NCBI GenBank assembly: GCA_947176295.1 | Contig: CAMWQB010000018.1 | Location: 1-33,265, forward strand | Source of the DNA: an uncultured Porphyromonadaceae bacterium | GTDB lineage: Bacteria; Bacteroidota; Bacteroidia; Bacteroidales; Muribaculaceae | Length of the DNA stretch: 33,265 nucleotides | Direction: 5' to 3' | Shown here: piece by piece, positions 25,382 through 31,780 of the stretch | Layout: every line of letters begins with the position of its first letter | How positions within the stretch are numbered: the first letter of the stretch is position 1 | Notes under the pieces: model-generated | The model's database searches: none | Told to the model about the DNA's origin: nothing | The model's input: only the letters and a program-made list of their open reading frames with translations | Program-made: the position numbers and the translations under genes

Positions 25382-26350
25382 TCACATTTTTAGGTTTATC
25401 TCAACAGGCTGCCACTCGTTTACGTACGGTGCAATCTGTGTTCCGCCTTCCGACGGAGGTTCCGGAAGAGGCAGGCCCCTCACCACTATGTGCACGTGTT
25501 TCGGGTCCGGCGCATCTGCTACCTGCTCCGATACGTCGAACGAATGCCACCACCTGCTCCCGTCACTTAGAACGAGATACACTGTCAAGTAGTGCTTCTC
25601 CGTCCGCCCGGTGCATTCTCCGAATGTCAGAAATTCGCCGTGCAGGCTCGTGTCGCTGTCAGCTACAGTCCTTAGCGAAAAATTCATCGTTACGGGCACT
25701 TCGGTTGCCGCCTCGGCTCCGAAGCTGTAGCCTTCGGCCATGCCCGAGATAGTTGCGTCGATGGTCGAGGAAGCCACACCCTCGAGATTTTCCACGTCGA
25801 GCACGTCCACAGTGTAGTAGCATATTGCCTCGCTCGGATAGAGGATTATTTTCTGAGTGCCTTCGTGAGGCACGATTTCAATATTGTTCTCGCGGCTACC
25901 CCAGAGCATCCCCGGGGTCTCGGCCATGCGCTCTCCGTCCGAGCCCTCGGCGCGGGGCAGCGTTTCAGGCGCCAGGCTCTGCCCCCCAAGGCTCGACGCG
26001 TCCGGGGTGTATATCTCCATCGTCTCTATCTTCTCGTTGTTGCGCATCCTTACCCAGTAGGTATTGTCGGCATTCATGCAGATGGCATGGTGCGTCCCCA
26101 ACGGAGCCTTGATTTCTCCGCCGTAGCGGTTGTCGAAGATATATCGCAGGGGCTGCCGCCCCTCCGAATCGTAGAGATACATTGCCATCGACGATGGATT
26201 CGCCTCCGGGGCATTGCGCCAGTCGAACACGACCTCCAGCCTCGACGTCATGTCCTCCTCCATATACAGATATTTGTGGCGGCACGACGTCGACAGCATC
26301 ATCGTCGTCAGCGCTATTAGTGTCAGGGTGAGATGGCCTGCGGTTTTCAT
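25382..26350 (-). CDS. DUF5119-type fimbrial-cluster lipoprotein
   Basis: 322 residues. A lipoprotein signal peptide has Cys23 (MLSTSCRHKYLYMEED). The mature start RLEVVFDWRNAPEANPSSMAMYLYD and the later YYTVDVLDVENLEGV and HSFDVSEQV segments match what I know as DUF5119 proteins, which regularly lie between a DUF3575 gene and a fimbrillin gene in Bacteroidales. By analogy with Mfa2/FimB-type proteins it may anchor or cap the fimbria at the outer membrane; this is inference. Its ATG overlaps the upstream stop codon (ATGA), showing translational coupling with the DUF3575 gene. Confidence 0.82.
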   Translation of the reverse strand: MKTAGHLTLTLIALTTMMLSTSCRHKYLYMEEDMTSRLEVVFDWRNAPEANPSSMAMYLYDSEGRQPLRYIFDNRYGGEIKAPLGTHHAICMNADNTYWVRMRNNEKIETMEIYTPDASSLGGQSLAPETLPRAEGSDGERMAETPGMLWGSRENNIEIVPHEGTQKIILYPSEAICYYTVDVLDVENLEGVASSTIDATISGMAEGYSFGAEAATEVPVTMNFSLRTVADSDTSLHGEFLTFGECTGRTEKHYLTVYLVLSDGSRWWHSFDVSEQVADAPDPKHVHIVVRGLPLPEPPSEGGTQIAPYVNEWQPVEINLKM

Positions 26351-27612
26351 TTTCGTCCTCCTCTCTCGTTAAAGTTGCGGCATCCTATGAGCCATACCAG
26401 CGATACCTCTATTTTTGTCGGGCCGAAGTAGTTGAGCTTGTGGGTCGACTGCCAGAGATAGAATCCGTTGTAGGGGATGTATTTATAATATTTTCCGCCG
26501 ATGTAGCCCAAAGCTATCGAGAAGTCGAGATTCAGCCTCCGTGCCACAGGCAGCGAGTAGCCGTATTCTATGCCGCTGATGAAGTTGCAGCGTTCCCACA
26601 GGGTGCCGTGGGGCTTTCCGCCCATGATTCCCTCGCCGCCGAACTCAAAGTCGTAGGTAATCGCTCCGGCGAAGATGCCAAGGTGGTGGCCCGTCAGTGG
26701 CTTTTCCGTCGCCTTCTTCCCGAACCAGCGCCGTGCTCCGGCATAGCCGCCGTAGGCGCGCCAATAGCGGTGTGCGGGGTCCTTGTCCCACCATCCGTAT
26801 ATCCAGTCGGCCGTCAGCGACCAGTTCTTGCCTATGTAGAATTCCGCGCCGATGTTCGGGAGCGCAAGCAGGTCGTAGATCATGTTCGTCTTCAGCCCCA
26901 TGTAGAAAGGCTTGCATACCGTCCATTCTTCGGGCTCCGTAACTATCGGAGTGCCGGGATGAACGTTCCCTATTCCCGACCCTATTTCAGGGATGCTCGG
27001 GTCCGGAACAATCGTGCCCGAAATTTCATCATACTCCAAAAGCAGAACCGACTTGCGAAGCCCCGGAAAGATATGCGAATCTATATATCGGTATGGACGG
27101 CCGCCGCCGATTGCCTTCAGGTGTTCAAGAGGGTGGGGCACGCCCGGGGCATTTCCCGTTTCGGGGATTTCTTCAAGAAAGCTCAGCACCTCTTCGCGAT
27201 ATGGAACGTTCTCGTCTTCCTCCACTCCGCGGCGGAGCCCTTTCCAGTCGCGCCCGAGATAGGTCTTGCTTGTGATTGTCGAGTCAGTGATAATCCCTTT
27301 TTCCCTGAAGAGCTGCAATAGCACGTTCGCCCGCTTTTCCGAAAGATACTCGTTGAATCTCACCGAGCCTTCAGGCGACGCACCTCCCATAACGCGCACC
27401 TGCCTCAGAAGGCGATGCTGTCCGTCGGAAGGGGAGCCCGACAGCTTGTTGAAGATGCTGTCGAGATGCTCTCCGTTTGAGGCGTACGCCGTATCGATAT
27501 TGATGTGTGAGCGGTGGAAACCGATGCTCACGGAATCGGTGCGGACGCCGGCCACTGAGCCAAAGCTCGAGCCGAGCATGAGTAATACTATCAATACGGG
27601 AGTGAGTTTCAT
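26347..27612 (-). CDS. DUF3575/OmpA-like outer-membrane protein of the fimbrial cluster
   Basis: 421 residues from the ATG at 27612, which begins a clear signal peptide (MKLTPVLIVLLMLGSSFGSVAG); the open frame extends 20 codons further but destroys the signal. The first half resembles an OmpA-like peptidoglycan-binding domain (VRVMGGASPEGSVRFNEYLSEKRANVLL). The second half is a beta-barrel-like DUF3575 region (MGLKTNMIYDLLALPNIGAEFYIGKNWSL, GWWDKDPAHRYWRAYGG) ending in aromatic/aliphatic strands. In Bacteroidales this family starts many fimbrial gene clusters and may provide an outer-membrane base. It precedes the DUF5119 gene with a 4-base overlap. No convincing promoter was found in the 97 bases upstream. 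Confidence 0.83.
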   Translation of the reverse strand: MKLTPVLIVLLMLGSSFGSVAGVRTDSVSIGFHRSHINIDTAYASNGEHLDSIFNKLSGSPSDGQHRLLRQVRVMGGASPEGSVRFNEYLSEKRANVLLQLFREKGIITDSTITSKTYLGRDWKGLRRGVEEDENVPYREEVLSFLEEIPETGNAPGVPHPLEHLKAIGGGRPYRYIDSHIFPGLRKSVLLLEYDEISGTIVPDPSIPEIGSGIGNVHPGTPIVTEPEEWTVCKPFYMGLKTNMIYDLLALPNIGAEFYIGKNWSLTADWIYGWWDKDPAHRYWRAYGGYAGARRWFGKKATEKPLTGHHLGIFAGAITYDFEFGGEGIMGGKPHGTLWERCNFISGIEYGYSLPVARRLNLDFSIALGYIGGKYYKYIPYNGFYLWQSTHKLNYFGPTKIEVSLVWLIGCRNFNERGGRK

Positions 27613-27709
27613 TTCAATAGGATTAGTGGTTTCGTCCGGAAAGCCCGGTCGATTCATCTTATTACCAAACAATCCTCAGCCCAAGATAGTTCCCGCCACC
27701 GACTATTTA

Positions 27710-28303
27710 TCAGGGAATCCAATAATATTGCGGCCCTTTGCGGTGTTCTTCCACCCAGGCCGCCAGCTCCTCGGCCGTGCGCACTCCGTTCCCGATCACA
27801 GCCTCGTAGTATTCCACTCCATGATAGTTCGTGCTCTCGGATGTCTCGAATTTAAGCCGCAGTATGGCCTCCCGCTCCTCATCCGTCATTACAGCCTTTA
27901 TCCTGTCGGCCATCTTCTCGAAATACCCGTCATATTCCGTCCCGGCCTCGATGTGGATAATGTCTATTTGCCATGTCTCTTCGTCCCCGGCCTTGTAGAA
28001 AACATGCCAGGCCACGCAGTGCTCCGAAGTGTGCAGCCCGTTGATGCAGCGGATTTCCGCAACCCTCGGGCCTTCCGCAACTCGTGCCATCATCGCAAAG
28101 CTCTTCTCCGCGCTTATCCCCGATGAATAGACGTGAAGGTCTATATCCCTGTGCGACGCCAACAGCCCCATCCGGAGCGAGCCCACAAGTTCCACGCGGC
28201 AGCCTGCCGTCTGTAGAATGTCGATGATACCCGCCTCAGCGAGCACTTCACGCGCCCTCTCCCGGTTTCTTTCAGCGCGTTTCTCTATTTCTTTTTCAGT
28301 CAT
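27710..28303 (-). CDS. Stand-alone nucleotidyltransferase-fold protein
   Basis: 197 residues from the ATG at 28303. The frame is open 30 codons further upstream, but that stretch contains the promoter, so the shorter start is preferred. The pol-beta-type motif is visible: VGSLRMGLLASHRDIDLHV (G-S, then D-I-D), with a third acidic residue in WQIDIIHI. These would bind metal and nucleotide if active. From memory, close Bacteroides relatives are often mislabelled as phosphoglycerate mutase family; nothing here supports that. There is no signal peptide, so it is cytoplasmic. The substrate is unknown: small-molecule, tRNA or protein nucleotidylation are all possible. The gene appears monocistronic. 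Confidence 0.78.
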   Translation of the reverse strand: MTEKEIEKRAERNRERAREVLAEAGIIDILQTAGCRVELVGSLRMGLLASHRDIDLHVYSSGISAEKSFAMMARVAEGPRVAEIRCINGLHTSEHCVAWHVFYKAGDEETWQIDIIHIEAGTEYDGYFEKMADRIKAVMTDEEREAILRLKFETSESTNYHGVEYYEAVIGNGVRTAEELAAWVEEHRKGPQYYWIP

Positions 28304-28327
28304 TCTTCTTCGATTTAGATAAATCTG

Positions 28328-28359
28328 CAAATTTAGCAAATAAATCATAATCCCCAAAA
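28328..28359 (-). promoter_or_regulatory. Promoter of the nucleotidyltransferase gene
   Basis: On the minus strand, TTTTG (complement of 28355-28359) and TAAATTTG (complement of 28328-28335) are separated by exactly 19 bases, matching the Bacteroidota -33/-7 consensus. Transcription should start around 28321, leaving a short leader before the ATG at 28303. Confidence 0.75.
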
Positions 28360-28465
28360 CGCTTCGCCAAATGCAAAGTTTTATCAAAAACACCTATATC
28401 CACACAAAATCAAAACCCAACCTCAAAAATAAGTTCAATTTTATTTTAACTTCAAAAAAACTTTT

Positions 28466-28473
28466 TACATTTG
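28466..28473 (+). promoter_or_regulatory. -7 box of a short rightward transcription unit
   Basis: TACATTTG matches TAnnTTTG on the plus strand, with a weak T-rich region at the -33 position. It lies in the 363-base gap between two leftward genes and points toward a small open frame and a rightward terminator, so it is unlikely to serve either neighbour. Confidence 0.5.
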
Positions 28474-28508
28474 CAAGCGAGATACATATATCCAATTCCT
28501 GAAAGATA

Positions 28509-28601
28509 ATGATAGAGACCGGGCTGATTTTTTCGCCTTGCTTGATGATGTTCCCTTTACTTGGAGCAGGCCCCATGCCTCATTCATCCGATATAACTTG
28601 A
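28509..28601 (+). CDS. Possible 30-residue small protein (or sRNA region)
   Basis: An ATG opens a 30-codon frame ending in TGA. The peptide begins MIETGLIFSPCLMMFPLL and ends in a polar stretch (PHSSDIT); the middle is hydrophobic. It lies inside a predicted transcript of about 175 bases, from the -7 box at 28466 to the terminator at 28614. No strong ribosome-binding site is visible, so the transcript could equally be a non-coding RNA. Nothing similar is recognised. The surrounding 363-base gap holds only this unit and the minus-strand promoter of the nucleotidyltransferase gene. Confidence 0.3.
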   Translation: MIETGLIFSPCLMMFPLLGAGPMPHSSDIT

Positions 28602-28613
28602 TTATTTTTTGAG

Positions 28614-28653
28614 AGGCTGTGTGGTGTATTCTTTCGACACAGCCTTATTTTTT
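28614..28653 (+). terminator. Rightward terminator of the short transcription unit
   Basis: A perfect 9-bp stem (AGGCTGTGT at 28614-28622 with ACACAGCCT at 28637-28645) is followed by TATTTTTTC on the plus strand. The minus-strand side has an A-run instead of a T-run after the stem, so it is directed rightward and does not fit as the terminator of the leftward gene at 28667. Confidence 0.7.
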
Positions 28654-28666
28654 CACTGGACTGATC

Positions 28667-29230
28667 TCATTCTTTTGCCCGCAGCTCCATAATCCTTTTC
28701 ACAAACTCGCTCTTTGCATTTGTGTAGCCGTCGCGGTCGTTTCTATATCGAGGCAAGAGACTGAGTTTCAGCGCCTCGTACTCTTTGGCTATCTCGGGAT
28801 GGGAGATGAGATAGTCGCGAAAAATGATTTCATCACAGTCGCCCCTGTAGTGCACGTGTATGTGAAACACGTCTTTAGCATAGCCATCCGGCGTATAACC
28901 TTTGTTGAAGCTCATGCGGGTATCTCCTGTCGACATGCAGATGTATCCTGTGGATTCCATCGTGTCCCTCAGCCTTTCCGCGTCTGCACCCGGGGAGACT
29001 TCAATCAAAATATCAACTATCGGTTTGGCGTATATTCCCGGAATAGCCGTGCTCCCTATGTGGTTGATTGTCGGAGAAAAGTCGGCAAGCAGTTTTTCGA
29101 GCTTTCTCATTTCTTCCTTTGCAACTGTAATCCGGGACGGAGAGTAGGGGCATAGTTCAATCGGGAACAGCTTCCATAGCTCTTGGAGCGTCATTTCTTC
29201 GAGGCGTTTGGTAGTTTTGCTTGCGTTCAT
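28667..29230 (-). CDS. GrpB-family (UPF0157) nucleotidyltransferase-like protein
   Basis: 187 residues. The GrpB family signature is clear: NHIGSTAIPGIYAKPIVDILIEV in the middle, YICMSTGDTRMSFNKG and HIHVHYRGDCDEIIFRDYLISHPEIAKEYEALK toward the end. The family belongs to the nucleotidyltransferase-fold superfamily, in some organisms joined to dephospho-CoA kinase, and its activity is not well defined. The protein is cytoplasmic with no signal peptide. A 7-aa-spaced cluster of charged residues starts the protein, but the ATG at 29230 has a promoter just upstream and is a reasonable start. It is probably monocistronic. Confidence 0.9.
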   Translation of the reverse strand: MNASKTTKRLEEMTLQELWKLFPIELCPYSPSRITVAKEEMRKLEKLLADFSPTINHIGSTAIPGIYAKPIVDILIEVSPGADAERLRDTMESTGYICMSTGDTRMSFNKGYTPDGYAKDVFHIHVHYRGDCDEIIFRDYLISHPEIAKEYEALKLSLLPRYRNDRDGYTNAKSEFVKRIMELRAKE

Positions 29231-29255
29231 TTCTCGTTTTGTATTTTGTTTTGTG

Positions 29256-29263
29256 CAAAATTA
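29256..29263 (-). promoter_or_regulatory. -7 box upstream of the GrpB-family gene
   Basis: The complement reads TAATTTTG, matching TAnnTTTG, 26 bases before the ATG. No good -33 element is seen at the expected spacing. Confidence 0.55.
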
Positions 29264-29315
29264 CTCTTTCCCCTCCATACTCAGGCCTGTTTTTGGTTTT
29301 TTCAGGACAATTTTA

Positions 29316-29359
29316 GGCGCATCGCCGGTGAAAACTCTTGTCCTCCAATGCGATGCGCC
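29316..29359. repeat. 9-bp inverted repeat just after the recombinase gene
   Basis: GGCGCATCG (29316-29324) and CGATGCGCC (29351-29359) are perfect inverted copies 26 bases apart, ending 7 bases from the recombinase stop. It could be the recombinase terminator, but no T-run follows on the minus strand. It could also be a recombination or protein-binding site. Confidence 0.5.
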
Positions 29360-29366
29360 GCAGAAA

Positions 29367-30602
29367 TTATTTAAGGCATCTCAATATCTTGGCATTTGCA
29401 TTGTCCACAGCCCTTGTGTCGAGGCTCGCAAGATAGATTTGTGTGGTTGTCTCTGAATCATGGCCCATCCCCTCGCTGATGACACTCACCGGGATACCTT
29501 TCGTTTTGGCTGCCGAGGCCCAGCTGTGCCGGGCCACATACAGCGTGAGAGGTCCCGAAATCCCAGCCTGCTCCGCTATCTTCCTGAGATTCCGATTGAT
29601 GGAATATGCTGTATTGCGGTAAGAGCTCCGTTCGTTTGTTGTGGCCCGACGAATTATGGGCAAGAGATATTTGTCCGTTCGCTCTGCGTATTTATCTATT
29701 ATCGATTGCATTTCCCTCGTCCACTTTATCACCAGCCGCTGCCCCGTCTTCCTTCTCCGGTAGCACACATATCCGTTCTGCAGATCCGTTTTCCGCAGAT
29801 AGGCCATGTCGATAAGGCTCATGCCGCGAAGGTAGAAACTCATCAGAAACATGTCGCGGGCAAAGTCCCTGCACGGATATTCCGACAGATCCAAATCCTT
29901 GATTCGTTTGATGTTGGATATGGAGATAGCCCGTTTTCGGGTCTTGTCTATCCCGGTATAGACGTGGCGGAAGGGGTGCCGGTTGTCGGTGATATCCTGT
30001 TCCACTGCCCGGTTGTAGGTAGCACGCAGAATCCGCATGTAGAACGAAATTGTGTTCGGCGCAAGCCCCCGCGCCCGCAGCCAGGTCTCGTATGCCTCGA
30101 TAATCTCCGGTCCGATGGTGTCCAGCGGCAATTCTTTCGAATGATTCCACGCAGGCTTTCCTTCCGGACTGCTCATAAACTTTCGGAAGCTTTTCAGAGC
30201 CGATGTGTAAGTCTCGGATGTGCGCATTCGCCCCTTGGCCTTCAGCTGGCCGATAAGCAACTCCATGAACCGGAATAAGGAATTTTCCTGCACATATTTC
30301 CGATACTCGCTTATTAGCATATCCAACGTGCAGTCGCCATATTTCGTGCGTAGCGAGCGTTCCAGCCTGATGAATCGCTCTATATCGTTGCCTATCTGGC
30401 GACGCACGCTGATTAAAACTTCGGTCCGTCCGCTCTCAGGCTTGCACACCACCGTCGAATTTTTCGCATTCCACTCGTCTGCGTATATGTGCAGTCCCGA
30501 AAAAACCTGACGAACCCGTCTCTCATGAATTAGCTGATAATAGATCGTCCCCTCATGGCCCGACACCGTCGAGGGGCGGAATTTGATTTTGATTGATACC
30601 AT
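29367..30602 (-). CDS. Tyrosine site-specific recombinase (Bacteroidota integrase/invertase type)
   Basis: 411 residues from the ATG at 30602, which begins MVSIKIKFRPS, the usual start of the arm-binding domain in this family; the open frame runs 29 codons further upstream. It has an N-terminal arm-type region, a SAM-like core-binding domain (about 100-210) and a catalytic domain. Catalytic residues are Arg259 (YLRGMSLIDM), Lys285 (RRRKTGQ), Arg358 (YVARHSW), His381 (GMGHDSE) and nucleophile Tyr390 (TTTQIYLASLD). The usual His of HxxR is Tyr355, which is common in Bacteroidota recombinases. It cuts and rejoins DNA at short sites, either to integrate an element or to invert promoters. No excision or mobilisation genes are adjacent, and no element ends could be defined. 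Confidence 0.92.
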   Translation of the reverse strand: MVSIKIKFRPSTVSGHEGTIYYQLIHERRVRQVFSGLHIYADEWNAKNSTVVCKPESGRTEVLISVRRQIGNDIERFIRLERSLRTKYGDCTLDMLISEYRKYVQENSLFRFMELLIGQLKAKGRMRTSETYTSALKSFRKFMSSPEGKPAWNHSKELPLDTIGPEIIEAYETWLRARGLAPNTISFYMRILRATYNRAVEQDITDNRHPFRHVYTGIDKTRKRAISISNIKRIKDLDLSEYPCRDFARDMFLMSFYLRGMSLIDMAYLRKTDLQNGYVCYRRRKTGQRLVIKWTREMQSIIDKYAERTDKYLLPIIRRATTNERSSYRNTAYSINRNLRKIAEQAGISGPLTLYVARHSWASAAKTKGIPVSVISEGMGHDSETTTQIYLASLDTRAVDNANAKILRCLK

Positions 30603-30618
30603 AGGATTTTTTGAAGTT

Positions 30619-30659
30619 AAAAAAAGTCCACCCCGCACATCCGAAGTGTGCAGGGTGGA
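30619..30659 (-). terminator. Terminator after the cupin gene
   Basis: A roughly 13-bp imperfect stem (arms 30627-30640 and 30646-30659, loop CCGAA) is followed on the minus strand by CTTTTTTTAAC. It isolates the cupin gene from the recombinase. Confidence 0.82.
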
Positions 30660-30719
30660 GAATTTTTTATTGGGGAGTCTGCTTGCCATGTTCTGCAGAC
30701 TTTGCCGTATGCGGTTTGC

Positions 30720-31049
30720 TTATGCCTTTACTTTCACGAGCATAACTTTTGCATCCGTCTTCGCAACAACACTGTGGAGCACGTTCTGTCCTACAAGCAG
30801 AAACTCGCCCGAATGCAGGGTGTGTGGGTGACCGGTAACACTGAACTCGATTTCTCCTTCGAGCAAATACACCATCAGCTCGGCCGGAGCCAGATGCTCA
30901 TCCAGTTTCTGCCCGGCCTTAAAAGCTAAAAGCGATACGCCGCCATTTCCGTTGCTGAAAATATTCTTGAAGTGAACGCGGTCTGTTCCGTTCTCGATTT
31001 GAGAGGCAAGGTCATGCACTTCGCCGAACTTTACTTCTGTATCCAACAT
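30720..31049 (-). CDS. Small cupin-domain protein
   Basis: 109 residues forming a single beta-barrel cupin. Motif 1 is GQKLDEHLAPAELMVYLLEG with His52 and Glu57, but the usual second His is Ala54. Motif 2 is GEFLLVGQNVLHSV with His92. Metal binding through His52, Glu57 and His92 is possible but one ligand short of the classic set. There is no signal peptide. Such small cupins are often isomerases, dioxygenases or sensory proteins; nothing here narrows it. The gene appears monocistronic, with a terminator downstream and no clear TAnnTTTG box upstream. Confidence 0.85.
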   Translation of the reverse strand: MLDTEVKFGEVHDLASQIENGTDRVHFKNIFSNGNGGVSLLAFKAGQKLDEHLAPAELMVYLLEGEIEFSVTGHPHTLHSGEFLLVGQNVLHSVVAKTDAKVMLVKVKA

Positions 31050-31092
31050 GATGTTCTTTCGTAATTTTATGTTTATTATGCGGTTTTTTATT

Positions 31093-31126
31093 ATCGGGCG
31101 TCAGAAGTCATTGTCATCGCCCCGAT
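31093..31126. terminator. Imperfect hairpin after the porin operon
   Basis: ATCGGGCG (31093-31100) can pair with CGCCCCGAT (31118-31126) with one bulge. It lies 24 bases past the last gene of the leftward porin operon. The minus-strand sequence after it is A-rich rather than T-rich, so the terminator call is weak. Confidence 0.35.
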
Positions 31127-31149
31127 ATATTTAGAACATCTGTTGGAAT

Positions 31150-31317
31150 TCATTGTTCACTCGCTTGGTCCTCGGTCTTTTCGCTTGCCTGCTGCGATTC
31201 GGTCTGTATGGCTCGACGGCTATGGTGGGTTATAAGAAGCGAGACAATAAACACCGCAACAAAGAGAATCCCTGCGCTGCAACCTATTGCCAGCAAAAGA
31301 GTGGGCGAGATATTCAT
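31150..31317 (-). CDS. 55-residue single-pass membrane protein
   Basis: Starts at the ATG at 31317, only 2 bases after the stop of the upstream membrane-protein gene. The same 2-base gap occurs at the preceding junction, supporting this start over one further upstream. A hydrophobic segment at about 4-29 (LLLAIGCSAGILFVAVFIVS) is followed by HHSRR and a polar Glu/Gln/Ser-rich tail. It is likely anchored in the inner membrane with the basic side in the cytoplasm. No family is recognised. It probably works with the four-helix protein and porin of the same operon. Confidence 0.65.
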   Translation of the reverse strand: MNISPTLLLAIGCSAGILFVAVFIVSLLITHHSRRAIQTESQQASEKTEDQASEQ

Positions 31318-31319
31318 AT

Positions 31320-31778
31320 CTATAATTTGATCTTTTGTTTTGTCGACTGCAGGCGTGGAGGGATTCTCCCGTCCATATATTTCTGCCAGCCGGCCGTGAA
31401 GATTATCAGTACAAGCCATATCCACGAAGGGTGCATGAGAAATAGAAGGGAGAGCACCGTGCAGGTCGCGATATTGAGCACAATCATGCCCCACAGGCTA
31501 CCCTTTTTGAAATCCAGCTTGTACATTGGCATGGCTGCTGCGGTCTTGAGGGTTTCCAACCCGCTTTCACAGAGATACGCGCAATACGCCACAAGAGTGG
31601 AGAACAAGAGCGCCTCGGCCTTCGTATAGTCCGGCGAGAGATGAAAGAACGCCGCAAAACTCAGCGCCGCCACCCATAGCAAGGCATGATCTATGGCCAT
31701 GAGGTATTTATGCACCAGTGCCGTATGCTTTAGGGCCCTCTCGACCTCCGTCGATGCTTTCTTCTGCATGGTGCTCAT
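31320..31778 (-). CDS. Small four-helix inner-membrane protein
   Basis: 152 residues from the ATG at 31778, 2 bases after the porin stop; seven more codons are open upstream but overlap the porin gene. Four hydrophobic segments are visible: ALLWVAALSFAAFFHL, EALLFSTLVAYCAYLC, WGMIVLNIATCTVLSLLF and WIWLVLIIFTAGW. The N-terminus is helical and charged (QKKASTEVERALKH). No known family is recognised. It is transcribed between a DcaP-like porin and the 55-residue membrane protein, so a role in transport or envelope support is plausible but unproven. Confidence 0.7.
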   Translation of the reverse strand: MSTMQKKASTEVERALKHTALVHKYLMAIDHALLWVAALSFAAFFHLSPDYTKAEALLFSTLVAYCAYLCESGLETLKTAAAMPMYKLDFKKGSLWGMIVLNIATCTVLSLLFLMHPSWIWLVLIIFTAGWQKYMDGRIPPRLQSTKQKIKL

Positions 31779-31780
31779 GG

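Noticed and set aside
28304-28393. Extended N-terminus of the nucleotidyltransferase protein (30 extra codons)
   Set aside because: This stretch contains a -33/-7 promoter with exact 19-base spacing, so transcription begins inside it and the ATG at 28303 is the start.
28394-28576. A 60-codon minus-strand frame upstream of the nucleotidyltransferase gene
   Set aside because: It has no promoter or conserved features and ends where A/T-rich promoter sequence begins. The plus-strand box and terminator explain this stretch better.
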